Shown: in pieces, positions 11,480 through 22,299 of the stretch
Numbering within the stretch: position 1 is the stretch's first letter
Layout: each line of letters opens with the position of its first letter
DNA from: Areca catechu
Taxonomy: Eukaryota; Streptophyta; Magnoliopsida; Arecales; Arecaceae
Length of the DNA: 64,000 nt
Direction of reading: 5' to 3'
Assembly: GCA_021397845.1 (NCBI GenBank)
Contig: JAHSVC010000065.1
Coordinates: forward strand, 124,001 to 188,000
The notes under the pieces: model-generated
What the model was told of the DNA's origin: nothing
Seen by the model: the letters and a program-made list of their open reading frames with translations, nothing else
Databases searched by the model: none
Translations under genes and position numbers: made by a program

Positions 11480-12130
11480 TTTGTACTAATTATATCTGCA
11501 CAGCATCTCAGGCCATACTTCCAAGCACACCCGATTGTGGTCCTCACTGACCACCCTTGAAGGCCATCCTAAGCTGGCTTGATACTTTCAAGCACCTGGC
11601 CAAGTCGGCGGTGAAGCTCGATGAGTTCGATATCGCCTACCACCCACGATCAGCCCAAAAGACCCAGGTCCTTGTTGATTTCTTGGTAGAATGTACCTGA
11701 GTAGCTAAGAACCTGGAAGAGACAAACAGACGAGCCTTGCCGAAGCGAACCCTGGTCCTGGAGGAGATGATGTGGATTCTCCATATTGACGGTGCATCAA
11801 ACACTAGAGGGAGCAGAGACATGCTCTTCCTGACGAACTCTGATGGTGTCGTTGCTGAGTATGCACTATGGTTCCTCTTCAAGGCAACCAATAATCAAGC
11901 CAAGTATGAGGCACTCATCACGGGACTAAAGGTATCCTGCAAGCTGGGCGTCAAGAACTTGAAGGTCTTCATGGCTCGTAGCTTGTGGTGGGCCAGGTCT
12001 CTAGCGAATATGAAGCCTGGGATCCAATGATGGTGAAGTACCTGAAAAGGTGCGCTCATATATGGAGAGCCTCCAGCACTTCAGCATTTTCCATATCCCT
12101 CATATGAAAAATGCCCGGGCTGATGTTCTC
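11480..12130 (+). pseudogene. Tat-type RNase H region
   Basis: After the RT connection (SAQHLRPYFQAHPI-like text in frame at about 11500-11530), an RNase H-type reading frame at 11737-12030 has MWILHIDGASN and ATNNQAKYEALITGLK. The latter is typical of the extra Tat/archaeal-like RNase H of these elements. A frameshift near 11980 ends the ORF. Confidence 0.7.
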
Positions 12131-12624
12131 TCCAGACTAGTGACCCTACCGAAGTCGTTGCTAGGGCATACCTTCATCGAATACCTCGAGGCCCCCAGCT
12201 ACGAGTCTGTAGCAGAGGTCCAGCAAGTCACCTTTGAGGCCAGTTGGATGGACCCCTACATTAAGTACATCACCACCGGGCCCTACCTAAAGATTGCAAG
12301 GAATCCAACCTCCTCAAGAAGAAGGTCGCGCGATTCGTGCTGATGGATGTGCAACTCAATCGGAGGTCTTATTCCTATCCTTACTGAAGTGTCTGAAACT
12401 CTTAGAAGCCACCTACGTGCTCCAAGAGATACACGAAGGCATCTACAGAAATTATATGGGAGACAGAACCCTAGCTTATAAGGCACTCTGATACTCTGGT
12501 AAGGATACTATGGAGACTATGACACCATCGATTTTGTGAAAAGATACGATCGATGTCAACATCATGCGACATTCATGGCAGCTTGCAACCCCACTCTCCT
12601 AGCTCTTAGCTCCGTGGTCGTTCG
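12131..12624 (+). pseudogene. Tat-type integrase N-terminus, truncated
   Basis: Pieces of the linker and HHCC zinc domain are visible: SYPYPLL-like text, QEIHEGIYRN (about 12425-12455) and YDRCQHHAT (about 12545-12570). The sequence stops matching at 12624, where the LTR of a minus-strand copia element begins (TGTTGCC). The integrase core is missing from the window, so the element was cut here. Confidence 0.65.
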
Positions 12625-13079
12625 TGTTGCCTAGTAAGCAACCCAAGAGGGAGGGTGAATTGGGTCTCTAAAATTATTAATGGAATGCAAGAGTGTGTGA
12701 TCCAATCCAACAATTAAACTAAGTACTATGAATGCAATGAAGTGCTCTTAAGTAATTGTGTAGCAAAAATACCTTCCTTTTCTTAAGTAAGTATGCAGTG
12801 TGAACTCAATGAATAGAAGAATGCTCTCTTTTCTTTTTCTTTTATTCTTCCTTTTTTAATCTCTTTTATTTTGATTTGATTTGAATATAAATACCTTTCC
12901 AAGGTCTCAAATTCGGTTTCTAGCCGTTAGACACGAAAAACTAGCCATTGGGAGCCAAAGGGATGAGTTCTGCATTTGAAAAACTAGCCGCTACTGTTCT
13001 TAGAACTCCATGTGTCGACACTTCAGGTGTCCTATATTTCCTTGGTGGATGTGCAAGTATATCCTATTGAATTCACTAG
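12625..13079 (-). repeat. 3' LTR fragment of SIRE/Tork-like copia element
   Basis: The segment starts TGTTGCC and matches the full LTR at 13416-14968 in two blocks: its first about 160 bp and a later block around 12810-13025 matching 14130-14345. It lacks about 560 bp in between and also the distal end. Beyond about 13030 it gives way to gag sequence, so the right boundary is approximate. Deletion has fused this LTR to the gag remnant. Confidence 0.65.
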
Positions 13080-13082
13080 GAT

Positions 13083-13353
13083 CTAATGATAATAAAGGAG
13101 ATTCATTGCTTTCGCATTGATCTCGGATTGTTTAATGTCATTTTCATCCCAATCATCTTCAAGCTTTGGGATGGAAATACCATTAACCACAATCGAAGGA
13201 ATATGTGGACCTTTATCAACTACCTTCCACAAGTTGTAATCAATAGAATGCATGCATATTCTCATTCTAGTTTTCTATAAGTATAATTTGATCCATTAAA
13301 AATGGAGGTCTATTTGAGGCTTGCCCCTCACTATACTAGTACCAATAGGGGCT
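13083..13353 (-). pseudogene. gag: Copia gag N-terminal fragment
   Basis: The minus strand reads a copia gag start (DUF4219/UBN2 type): KTRMRICMHSIDYNLWKVV, then GPHIP and DDWDENDIKQ. This is the conserved LW-x(n)-GPxxP region found in SIRE/Tork-type elements. About 90 codons remain; the rest of gag and all of pol are deleted before the left LTR. It sits just after the PBS, the right place for gag in a minus-strand element. Confidence 0.7.
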
Positions 13354-13400
13354 GCCATAGATCTTTACTCAAGGCGATTAGATCTATAAACTTAGAACAG

Positions 13401-13413
13401 GGCTCTGATACCA
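13401..13413 (-). other. Primer-binding site (initiator tRNA-Met)
   Basis: The minus strand reads TGGTATCAGAGCC, the standard plant retrotransposon PBS complementary to the 3' end of initiator tRNA-Met. It lies 2 bp inside the LTR edge at 13416. Confidence 0.85.
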
Positions 13414-13415
13414 CT

Positions 13416-14968
13416 TGTTGCCCAGTAAACAACCCAAGAGGGAGGGTGAATTGGATCTCTAAAAATTATTAATAGAATGCAAGAGTGTGTGATCCAATCC
13501 AACAATTAAACTAAGTACTAGGAATGCAAATGAAGTGCTTTTAAGTAAGTGTGCAGTGAAAATATAAGCAATAAAAGTAAGAGCAAGTAGAAGACAAGCA
13601 ATCACAAACATAAGGAAGTATAGTGGTTCGGTGCTATCCAAAGCACCTACATCCACTCTCCAAGATCCCTTTAAAAACTCACTATAATTATAATCGATTA
13701 CAGCCGATTAATTTTTCGGCTCACTAATCAAAACCCGACTTATTTTCACAAGGCTCACAAGTCAAAACCTCACTTGTTTTTTTACGGGCTAACCAAGAAC
13801 CTAAATGGTTTTAAGGCTAACTACTAACCTTCCTTGGTTTTGCGGGCTAACCAAGAACCTAAATGATTTTCAAAGGATCACTAATAACCTCACTTGGTTT
13901 TTCAATAGGCTAACCAAAAATCCTTACAACAATATAGTTTGAAGTAAAGAAATAATGAAAGCTTTCTAATATAAAGTGGGTATCTCTTTGAAGCTCGATG
14001 TAGTGCTACCTCCAACTTGATGAAGCCTCTTTAATGCTCAAGAATGATTGATCTTGAATGCTTTTGAAGGCTCTTGAATGCTTGGAGACTTTCTTTTGCT
14101 TGAAGGTGGTTGAACTCATGAAATAGGAGTGAATGCTCTCTTTTCTTTTTCTTTTATTCTTCCTTTTTTAATATCTTTTATTTTGATTTGATTTGAATCA
14201 TATAAATACCTTTCCAAGGCCTCAAATTAAGTTTCTAGCCGTTAAACACGTAAAACTAGCCATTGGAAGCCAAGAGGGACGAGTTTTGTATTTGAAAAAC
14301 TAGCCGTTACTGTTCCCAGAACTCCATGTGTCGATACTTTAGGCTGTGAGTCGATACTTCAAGTCAACACATACACTCCTTGAGTTGACACCTAGTTCAA
14401 AAGTCTTCAATATAGTTTTCTGGAATTCTTAGGTGAGTCGACACTTCTACTGATGAGTCGATCCTATGAGTATATACTTGGCATTCATGTGTTGACACTT
14501 CACCCAGATCTTCAACTTCAGAAAGTTCTGTAACCCAATAATCTCAGGCAATGAGTTGATCCATGTGTCGACACTTTGAGTCGACACAACACATCCATGT
14601 GTTGACACTTTAGCCGTGCCAAACTGAAACTTTCTGCATGCCGTCTTGTATCGATACTTCATTGTCATGTGTCAACACTTAAGTTGTAGGTGTCGACACT
14701 TTGAGTCAACACATTACTAAGATTTTCTCAAAAATATCTGAACTTATGCTGAATCAAGTATGTGTGAACTCATGTATTCATTCAAGCAATCTTCAACTAT
14801 CAAAGTCTTCTTTAAGCAGATCTTTCATCTCAATTTGAGACTTCTTCAATCAAATATTTTTATCAAATTGATGAGCACCTTTTTGCATAACACCTTCAAG
14901 GAAATCATTACTACTCAACTTATACTTAAGCATTTTGCTTATCATCAAACTCAATAACGGAGTCAACA
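13416..14968 (-). repeat. Full LTR of SIRE/Tork-like copia element
   Basis: The 1553-bp LTR starts TGTTGCC and ends TCAACA on the plus strand. Its left edge abuts a PBS and its right edge a PPT, both in minus orientation. The distal third holds about 12 copies of a TGTCGACACTT-like motif, and an internal region (about 13790-13910) has a short CTAACCAAGAACCT repeat. The flanking PBS and PPT show that this single LTR was shared by two element bodies or represents a tandem arrangement. Confidence 0.75.
14320..14715. repeat. TGTCGACACTT motif cluster inside the copia LTR
   Basis: About a dozen variants of (T)GTCGACACTT occur, often paired as an inverted GAGTCGACAC, at irregular 20-60 bp spacing. 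The GTCGAC core is palindromic. In minus orientation these lie in the LTR's upstream part, where U3 regulatory repeats are expected. C-to-T decay variants (GTTGACAC, GTCGATAC) are common. Confidence 0.65.
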
Positions 14969-15720
14969 ATCTTCCCTTTTTGATGATGACAAATCTTTAA
15001 GTATAAATTGCATAAAAAGCTTTCGAAAGAACTTTTCAAGGTGCGAAGAGCTAATTGCAATAGATGTTGAGATATTGAAAAAGATGTATCAGAGCAAGAG
15101 TATTGTAATGGCTAAGAGTATCAGAGCTTGGAACATATAAAGGAGATAAATTCATGTATCGTGATACTCTAAAAGAAAACATGCTTAGGAGAGACAAATT
15201 CAGCAATAGATTAGACTCCCCTGAATAGATGATTCATAAAAAATTTGTAAACATCTTTTTAAACATCTAAAGAAAAGATTTGACATGAAATTCAATTCAA
15301 AATTGATTTTCAATACAAAGAAGGTATTACTCCCCCTTACTCAATGAATTTTGTAAAGAATTTCAATTCAATCTCAACCAAATCTCAAAAGAATTTTCAA
15401 ATACAAAAGATTTTCAAACACATTTATACTTTAGTCTTATTCCTCCTTTTTTTATCATTAAAAAGGAAGGAAGAGAATAAAAGTAAGTCATTCAAGATAA
15501 AACAATGAAGTACAACATAAAAATTCATTCAACCATTCATTTATAAATGAAGACAATGAAGTGCTGAATGTAATTAATGCCTTTCATTCATTAGAATTCG
15601 TAACATGAAGTACAATATAAATTTCATACAAGGTCAGAATTTGTACATAAAGAGAACATCAAAAATACAAAAGTGCAGAAAAGCAAACTATCTAAACATA
15701 AAGAAAATCATCCTAATCCT
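14969..15720 (-). mobile_element. 3' internal region of SIRE/Tork-like copia element
   Basis: The minus strand reads a purine tract (AAAAAGGGAAGAT) immediately before the LTR, preceded by GTCATCATCA, a common lead-in to the PPT of SIRE/Tork elements. The remainder is A/T-rich non-coding sequence, as found between pol and the 3' LTR of such elements. No pol domain is recognised. Confidence 0.55.
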
Positions 15721-16230
15721 CATCCTTTGAAGATCCGATCTTTATTGGTCCAGTATCAGTGAAAGTACGAACTCGGGGCCACATTGATCTAAGATCACGA
15801 AGACGGTCCTGATCGATCGTGAAGGAGTACGATGACCACATCCTCTGCATTGAACATAGGTCCTGCCTCTAGCTGAAGCAGAAGAGATGGAGGCTATGTC
15901 ACCAGCAGGAACAGAACAGATCGGAGCAACATCTCTATAACTGTCGGATGTGAAGTACGATCGAATGAAGGACCAGAATCAAGATAATGGAAACCAGTGT
16001 GTAGAAACCTAGCTCCCGAATAAGAGAGGATGTATGCAAGGATGGTGTATCAACTATAGGTGAATAAAAATCGGTGTATCAGTTGAAGAAATAAGGCGTA
16101 TCAGCTGAAGAAACAATAGATGTATCAATGATAGGTGAAGCAACAATAGGAGTATCAATGATAGGTGTGTCAATAATAGGAGTATCAATAACAGATGAAA
16201 GGATAGGTATAGCGTTGACAGCATCTTGGT
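15721..16230 (-). other. Unassigned tail with short repeats (15976-16200)
   Basis: Between about 16030 and 16200 a block resembling GTATCAATGATAGGTG recurs about eight times with a 15-24 bp period. On the minus strand it encodes an (I)IDTPI-type tandem peptide within the ORF at 16079-16411. The rest (15721-15975) has no recognised domain. It may be the C-terminal or post-pol part of the copia element, but the sequence does not prove this. Confidence 0.4.
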
Positions 16231-16935
16231 GCTGCCTCCGGGCTGTGAGTGAGGCTGGGAGTGCCGGGCTGTGAGCGAGGCTGGGAGTGCCTGGCTGTGA
16301 GCGAGGCTGGGAGTGCCGAGCTTCTCGATTCACCATGTTGTGAGTCTTGCGGTAGACGGCACCTTGGTGCCACCTCTGGGCTATGAGCATGGCCATGAGG
16401 CTGTTTGGCATGGGGCTTGTTGATGTGCCACTCTGCGAGTCACGCGGTAGACAGCATCTTGGTGCTGCCTTCGAGCTATGAGCGAGGTTGGGAAGTGCAG
16501 GCCTACTGGGGGGCCCGGCTTGAGAGCATCGAACTGTGAGTCAAGCGGTGGATGGCAGGTCTCCCTGCCACCACCTCCGGACTGCGAGCATAGTGAGGAG
16601 TGTGGACTGACTAGGGGCCCGACTTGAGAGTGCCAAACTGTGAGCCAAACGATGGATAGCAGGTTTTCCTGCCACCCCTCCGGGTTGCGAGCACGATGAG
16701 AAGTGTAGGCCTACTAGAGGGCCCGGCTTGAGTGCATCGAATTGTAAGCCAAGTGGTGCATGGCGGTTTCCCTGCCACCACCTCCAGGCTGCGAGCACGG
16801 CAAGAAGTGCGAGCCTACTGGGGGCCCAGCTTGAGTCCGTTGGACTTTGAGTTGAACGGAGACATCCCTCTGTCTCATCGAGCCATGCATGGTCCCCTGG
16901 TGGCCTTGCTGCCACCTCCGGGCTATGAGTGGGGC
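16228..16935. repeat. GC-rich minisatellites (about 26-31 bp and about 104 bp units)
   Basis: Three to four copies of a block around TGAGCGAGGCTGGGAGTGCC (16240-16330) are followed by about four copies of a unit of about 104 bp. That unit starts GGGCCCGGCTTGAG (about 16512, 16615, 16718, 16822) and contains CCCTGCCACCACCTCC. More degenerate copies run to about 17290. ORFs on both strands across it are by-products of the repeat. It resembles LTR or untranslated repeat regions of Tat elements but cannot be tied to one. Confidence 0.65.
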
Positions 16936-17544
16936 AACTGGATGTAGGGCTTCCGGAATATCCCGGTTCAGTTCACCATGCTATGAGTCAGCGATAGATG
17001 GTGGGACTTCTGGAGTTCCCGGCAGGCATCTCTGAACTATGAGTAAGGCAGTGGTTGCGGGGCTTCATGAGTTTCTCGGCTTATGAGTGCCAAATTGTGA
17101 GTCATGCGGTAGATGACGGGTTCCAGGAATCCCCAACTGTACCTCAAGATTGTAAGCGAGGTGACTGAGAGCGGGTCTGTCAGAAGGGCCTGGCTTGTTG
17201 GATTGCCCTATTGTGTGCAGTAGTTGGTGGATGGCATCCTGCCGCCATCTTCGGACTGCAAGCGAGGCTGCGGAGCTTGCCATTGATCGTAGTGCAGGGA
17301 TTCTCATATAGAACTATAACATAATTTTAATATTGCAAAGGTCGTGGGGAGGGGAGTTACCCATTAGGCTTGTATGAAGTGACGAGAGCCCCACACGTGG
17401 GGGGGGATGCCTGAATCTTGGGTCTCTCGCTTCTCGTTCTTTGGTCGGATCCCCTAGGGGAGCTCTCACATCTCCCACCTGCCCCTCAGGGAGGTGGCTA
17501 CCATTGTTCCTTCGGCTGGGGAGCCTGGGTCACCCCTACCTGGT
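16936..17544. other. GC-rich sequence, degenerate repeats, no gene
   Basis: Decayed copies of the upstream minisatellite continue to about 17290. A short AT-rich patch (17300-17335) and a G/C-rich segment follow, running up to the PBS-like sequences of the Tat LTR. I see no coding domain. Confidence 0.4.
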
Positions 17545-17596
17545 GTGCCAATCTATTAGCGTGATGGCTTTTCACCCCCTACCTGGTGCACTAATC
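17545..17596 (-). other. Duplicated Tat-type PBS-like sequence
   Basis: On the minus strand two near-copies occur just outside the LTR start: GATTAGTGCACCAGGTAGG (about 17578-17596) and GATTGGCACACCAGGTAGG (about 17546-17565). The Tat element at 47271-60497 has the same block, GATTGGTGCGCCAGGTAAGG, next to its 5' LTR. They are candidate primer-binding sites; the tRNA is not identified. Confidence 0.5.
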
Positions 17597-19095
17597 TGTT
17601 GCCACCAAAATCGACATGGCCCATAGCTCTGGCACGTCGCCGCTGCGTTGGGTGCCTCCTCCCACTGGGTGCTCGCCCCTCCCTGCTTTGCGGTCGGCTC
17701 CTCCGTCCTGTGGTCCTACAAAATAGAGGAGACCCAAGTCGGGGATTCTGGCCAGGAAGCTCCGACGATCGAGTCAATAGGACGATCATGGGGAACAGAA
17801 TCTCTAGGATCGAGAGCTCGAGGGACCCTCCGCCCCAAAGGATGAGAAGAAGTTTAACGAAGCTTAGCCTGTGAGGAAGGAGAATGGAATCACATCGACC
17901 TCCTGCTGGGTTCTCGCCGCTTCGCTTCATGATCGACTCCGGGGTCTGAATGCCCTGCAAAATAGAGGAGACCCATGCCGGGGATTCCGACGATGACACT
18001 CCAACGATCAAGTCAGTGGGACGATCGACAGGAATAAGAACTCTGAGGCGGAGAGCTTGGGGGACTCTTCGCGTCCATAGGGTGAAAAGAAAGTCAAGCT
18101 CAAGTAATGGTAAAGGGAAAGGAATAGAGAGCGGGGAGGTTCTTTTGGCAGGCTCTCTCGGCTATGGCCTTCTACCATTTTCTCGGTCACTTACCTCTCC
18201 CCGCTCTCCTTGCTTGGTGCTTACCCTTTTTACCTTTCTGCTTGCCTCTGCGTGGGGTGTGCATGTGTGTCCTCTTCGTTCTCTCCTATCTTGGAGCTCT
18301 CTCTTGGGGCCTCCTCTCCCTGAGGCCTCACCTTTTGCTCATCTTTCTCTCTCTCGACCATATGTTCACTCCCTCCCCCCTCCTTCATCCTCTTTTTCTT
18401 GGGCTCCCCCTCTTTGAGGGGTCCTCCTCCTGCTTTTGTATTGACTGGCATGGTGCCCTCGAGCCCCAGGCCATGGTGGGGCGCTTCTATTTTGGGGGGG
18501 GGGTCTATCTGAAAGTTGCAGGGCCTGCGGCTTTGGCAGAATTCCCTTCTCGGAGAAACTCCAAGCCTCGTGTCATGGGGACTAGCATTCCCCAGTTACA
18601 CAAGGGTAGACATGGTAGCATGTTATAGGATCGAGCGGCTGGTGGTGTCCGCACTATACAGGAGCGGCAGGAGGCAAGGAGTCAGGAGCCCTCATGGTTT
18701 GAATTTATGTCAGCCTTTTCTCTCTTTACCATTGGCGGGAACTTGGAGTTCCGCTGGATGGGGGTCGATGTCCCACTATGGGGTCGACCCTTGGAAGCAT
18801 GAGCATGACCCTGGCTGGGAGCTGACCTCGACGGGGAGCTTGCCCTGGAAGCATGAGCATGGCCCCGGCTGGGAGCTGATCTCAGTCGGAGGGCTTGCCC
18901 TATGAGCACGACTTCGACTGGGAGTTGACCTCAATCAGAGGCTTGTCTGATGAGCACGATCCTGGCTGGGAGCTGACCTCGACAGGGGGGCCGCCTTGGC
19001 GGCAATTGGGTGCCTCCTCCAGGTGGCGCTCTCCACTTGTGGAACCACCAACAAGGATATATGCTGGCTCCACATCAGCAGATGTTGCCACATCA
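17597..19095 (-). repeat. Tat-type LTR inserted in copia element 1
   Basis: The 1.5-kb segment starts TGTTGCCACC and ends GCCACATCA. It is flanked on the left by PBS-like sequence exactly as the 5' LTR at 58221-60497 is. Interior blocks match too (CGGGGATTCnGG, CTCCGACGATC). It carries an internal duplication (about 17709-17833 and 17951-18075) and a short repeat at about 18785-18990 built on GGGAGCTGACCTCGAC. Copia integrase sequence begins right after 19095, and only a scrap of Tat internal sequence remains to the left. Confidence 0.65.
18785..18995. repeat. Short tandem repeat within the Tat LTR
   Basis: Four degenerate copies of a unit of about 50 bp contain TGAGCACGA(C/T)..CTGGCTGGGAGCTGACCTCGAC. 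The position corresponds to the tandem-repeat part of the LTRs at 47271 and 58221, but the unit differs. The family therefore seems to have acquired different repeats at one LTR position. Confidence 0.6.
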
Positions 19096-19098
19096 ATG

Positions 19099-19440
19099 AA
19101 TATGGTACCAAGCCTTTTATCAAGAAGTAAAGTTCCAAATATTTTTGGCCTGAAGCAGTTAATTGGAGTATTCATATTTTGAATAGAAGTCCCACTCTTG
19201 CTATTCAAAATTTGACAACAGAAGAAGCATGGAGTGGACAAAGACCAGGTGTGGATCATTTCAAAATTTTTGGGTGTATTGCTTATACCCATATTCCAGA
19301 TGAGAAGAGGAAGAAAGTAGATGATAAGGGAGAAAAATGCATTTTTCTTAGTGTTAGTGAACAATCAAAAGCCTACAGGCTATATAATCCTAATACCAAG
19401 AAATCATTATTAGTCGAGATGTTGTCTTTGATGAAGAGAA
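19099..19440 (+). pseudogene. Copia integrase C-terminal half, first part
   Basis: The frame contains FWPEAVNWSIHILNRSP (with a one-base frame change near 19150), LTTEEAWSG, HFKIFGCIAYTHIP and DDKGEKCIFLSVS, and ends RDVVFDEE. This is the conserved end of the copia integrase core and the following linker. It runs without interruption into the CACTA insertion at 19441, and its reading continues at 29963 after the insertion. The upstream catalytic residues are missing because the element is truncated at 19095. Confidence 0.85.
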
Positions 19441-19469
19441 CACTATAGTGAATTTGGGCTTTAGCGATG

Positions 19470-20010
19470 CTTTTTTGACCTTTCCCGACGCTTTTAAGCA
19501 TCGCTAAATAATCTCCCGACATTTTGTAAAGTGTCGCCTATGCAAGCGCTGGGACGCAACCTGCCGATGCTTGAAAAAAGCGTCGGCATTTGCCGACGCT
19601 TGAAAAAAGCATCGACGCTTTAAAGCATCACTAAATTTTATTTACCGACGCTTTAAAGCATCGCTAGTTTTAAATCTAGCGATGCTTTAAAGCGTCACTA
19701 GATTTAAACCCTAGCACGCTTTAAAGCGTCGCCAGTTCTAGTTTTAGCGATGCTTTAAAGCATCGCCAGTTCCAGTTTTAGCGACGCTTTAAAGCATCGC
19801 TAGACCAAATCCTAGCGACGCTTTAAAGCGTCGCTAGTTTCAGTTATAGCGACGCTTTAAAGCATCGCTAAACTAAACCCTAGCGACGCTTTAAAGCGTC
19901 GCCAGTTACAGATATAGCGATGCTTTAAAGCTTCGCTAGACTAAACTCTAGCGACGCTTTAAAGCGTCGCCAGGTCCAAACCTAGCGATGCTTTAAAGCG
20001 TCGGTAGATT
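19470..20010. repeat. Left subterminal repeat array of CACTA element
   Basis: I count about 16 copies of a palindrome, consensus GCGACGCTTTAAAGCGTCGC, spaced about 36-38 bp in the regular part. C/T variation (GATGC/GCATC) at CpG sites is frequent. In En/Spm such repeats are bound by the TNPA protein; that role here is by family analogy. Confidence 0.9.
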
Positions 20011-20219
20011 TTATTTAAAAAAAAAATAAAACAGCCATATATACAAACCCATAACCAGTATACATTATGAAAATGAAACATTCAAACATGTATCACATCC
20101 AACATACACAAACACAAATACAAACCAAATATAAAAGTTTTTTTATATATATAAACATATCAATCCAAGTTCAAATAAACAAAAAGACATACATAAATAA
20201 TAAAAAACCATCTAGTATC

Positions 20220-22109
20220 ACTGATCCGTGGGAGGCTGGTCGTCGTCAGGTCTGACGGCTCGCAGATGCACCAGGAAATGCAAGATATACATCAGGAACT
20301 ATAATACATACATTATATATATTCTAAATTATTAGATACATACAAAATTAATAAATAATTACTTACCTGAGATGACATGAACATATGCAGCACAGATGTA
20401 ACATGCTCTAGCTGAGACCTAATGGTCTGCATCTCTGCTCTGTCTGCATCACGTGTCTGTCGGAGCTCTGCTATCTCCTCCTGGAGCTGACGAACATGTA
20501 ACTGATCATGACTCTCTCTAGTATCCCGAGTATATCTACGCACCTCAGATAACTAAGTAGGGTAACTCTAATCCCATAACCCCTCACTCGTCCTCAGCGT
20601 CACTCGGACGCTCTGGTCCCATCAACTCCGAGAATACCTCGCCTCGATGCGACTGCTCTGTGTAGATGATGAAACCTCGCCAGCACGCTTGGATATCATA
20701 GAGGTAGCCATATTCTATATTTTACAAAAAACACATATATTAATACTTAATAAAAATAAAAATATAAATCATAATGTAACATAATAAAAAAATACATATA
20801 TCTCTGGACTCGTCCCGAACAAAACTGCCATCCTGGTGAACGTGAGTCATCCGATAGAACTCCATCTCACCAGGCTCCCTCCCCTGCTGATCAGTCTATA
20901 TAAAGAATAAATATTATAAAAAAATTCAAAATAATATATCTTATATCCTCGTACCATTATACATGTTACATGCATGATACATGATGTTAAAACTAAAAGT
21001 ATACTCAAAGTATTATGGGATGAGAAACATACAAACTCATACCTGAGCCGTGCATAACTCTTGGACCCCGCTGTGTGAGGAACAGACTGAGCAGCTCGTA
21101 CAGCTCTACCAATATCAGAATACATCTGCAAAATAAAATTAAAACAATGTTATATATTGTATAAATAATTATAACAAGTGAAAATTAATAAATTTCGAAG
21201 TGTTTGATGATGCTACACAACCTGTGCCCTCTCGGAGAACCAATAGTGCACCAGCTCCATCCACTGATGAGGGTGAACATCAGGAGGACAGGTAGCTACA
21301 ACCTGCTCCTCTGTCCTACCCTCTAGCTTGTAGTCTCTCTTCAACTTCACCCTATATTCTTTCCACTTGTGATTGAGAGACTTAAGCACAAAATCAGATG
21401 AATCTGAAGGAAGAACGAACTTGCTCTACAATTTAATTAAACAATAAAATAAATATTAAATGAAATAAGCAATTCAATTGTTAAAACCTAAGATATAAAA
21501 TAATATATTAAATTTTTACCTGCGCAACTCGTAGCATTTTTATTTTATATGCAGGAAGCATGTCGTTCCACTTCGAATAATTCAGAGGACATAGCTGACC
21601 ACGGCATGCTACTGTCCCCAGAAAGCTAGTCAACAAGCTAGCAGCTTTCTTAATAGGCTGCCCTAGCTTGTTGCACTCTATCACTATCCTCTCACCCTCA
21701 AGTAACTGCCACACATCACGGACTAATGTGGGTCCTCGCCTACGCCTGAGTCTCCCGGATCCATCTACAAAAAAAAAATACAAAACATTGTATATCAAAA
21801 CTATTGCATATGCATGAATTGAAATGAGATAGAATTATTAAATTATGTACCCTGTATCTGTATATCATCGACGATAGGCTCGTCATCAGGATGATCCATA
21901 GAAGGATCGTGATGTGCAGACTCGGAGGGAATAACGTCGTCTTGAGGTGTAGAGATAGTAGCATCGACCTGATATGCAGAAATAGAGGGACTGTCATCAG
22001 ACCGATGTGAAACTGATCGACTGCAATCAAGCTATTGTGCTGAAGAAGTACCAGTCTCGGTCTGGGAAAACTGAAACTGTACATCTACTAATCGCTTCCT
22101 TCGAGGCAT
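20220..22109 (-). pseudogene. CACTA TNPA-like gene (plant transposase Ptta/En/Spm, PF03004 type)
   Basis: The minus-strand start is at 22109 (MPRRKRLVDVQFQ). Exons separated by AT-rich GT..AG introns encode, in order: an acidic N-terminal part; RGPTLVRDVWQLLEGERIV and CNKLGQPIKKAASLLTSFLG (about 21520-21768); KSLNHKWKEYRVKLKRDY and EQVVATCPPDVHPHQW (about 21223-21425); AAQSVPHTAGSKSYARLR (about 21047-21126); GEMEFYRMTHVHQDGSFV (about 20806-20890); and a coiled-coil tail, LQEEIAELRQTRDADRAEM (about 20380-20520). This domain order matches the family, whose members bind subterminal repeats. An in-frame TAG at codon 26 and possible breaks suggest a pseudogene. Exon limits are by eye. Confidence 0.8.
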
Positions 22110-22299
22110 GGTGTACCTAACCTGCATTATTTAAATACAAGTCAGTCAACATTATAATCAAATTATAACAGAAATGAATTGCAATTTAAAATATAACATA
22201 ATCATTAATGCAAAAAATGTAAACCATCTTACAAACTACTTACTTGTCATAATCAACAGTTGTACCTTAATCGGAATCCAACCTAACCAAAATGGTTGT

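Noticed and set aside
19470..20010. CRISPR-like regularly spaced palindromic repeats
   Set aside because: Spacers are themselves similar and the arrays lie inside a CACTA transposon with its transposase genes; plant nuclear sequence. They are subterminal repeats.
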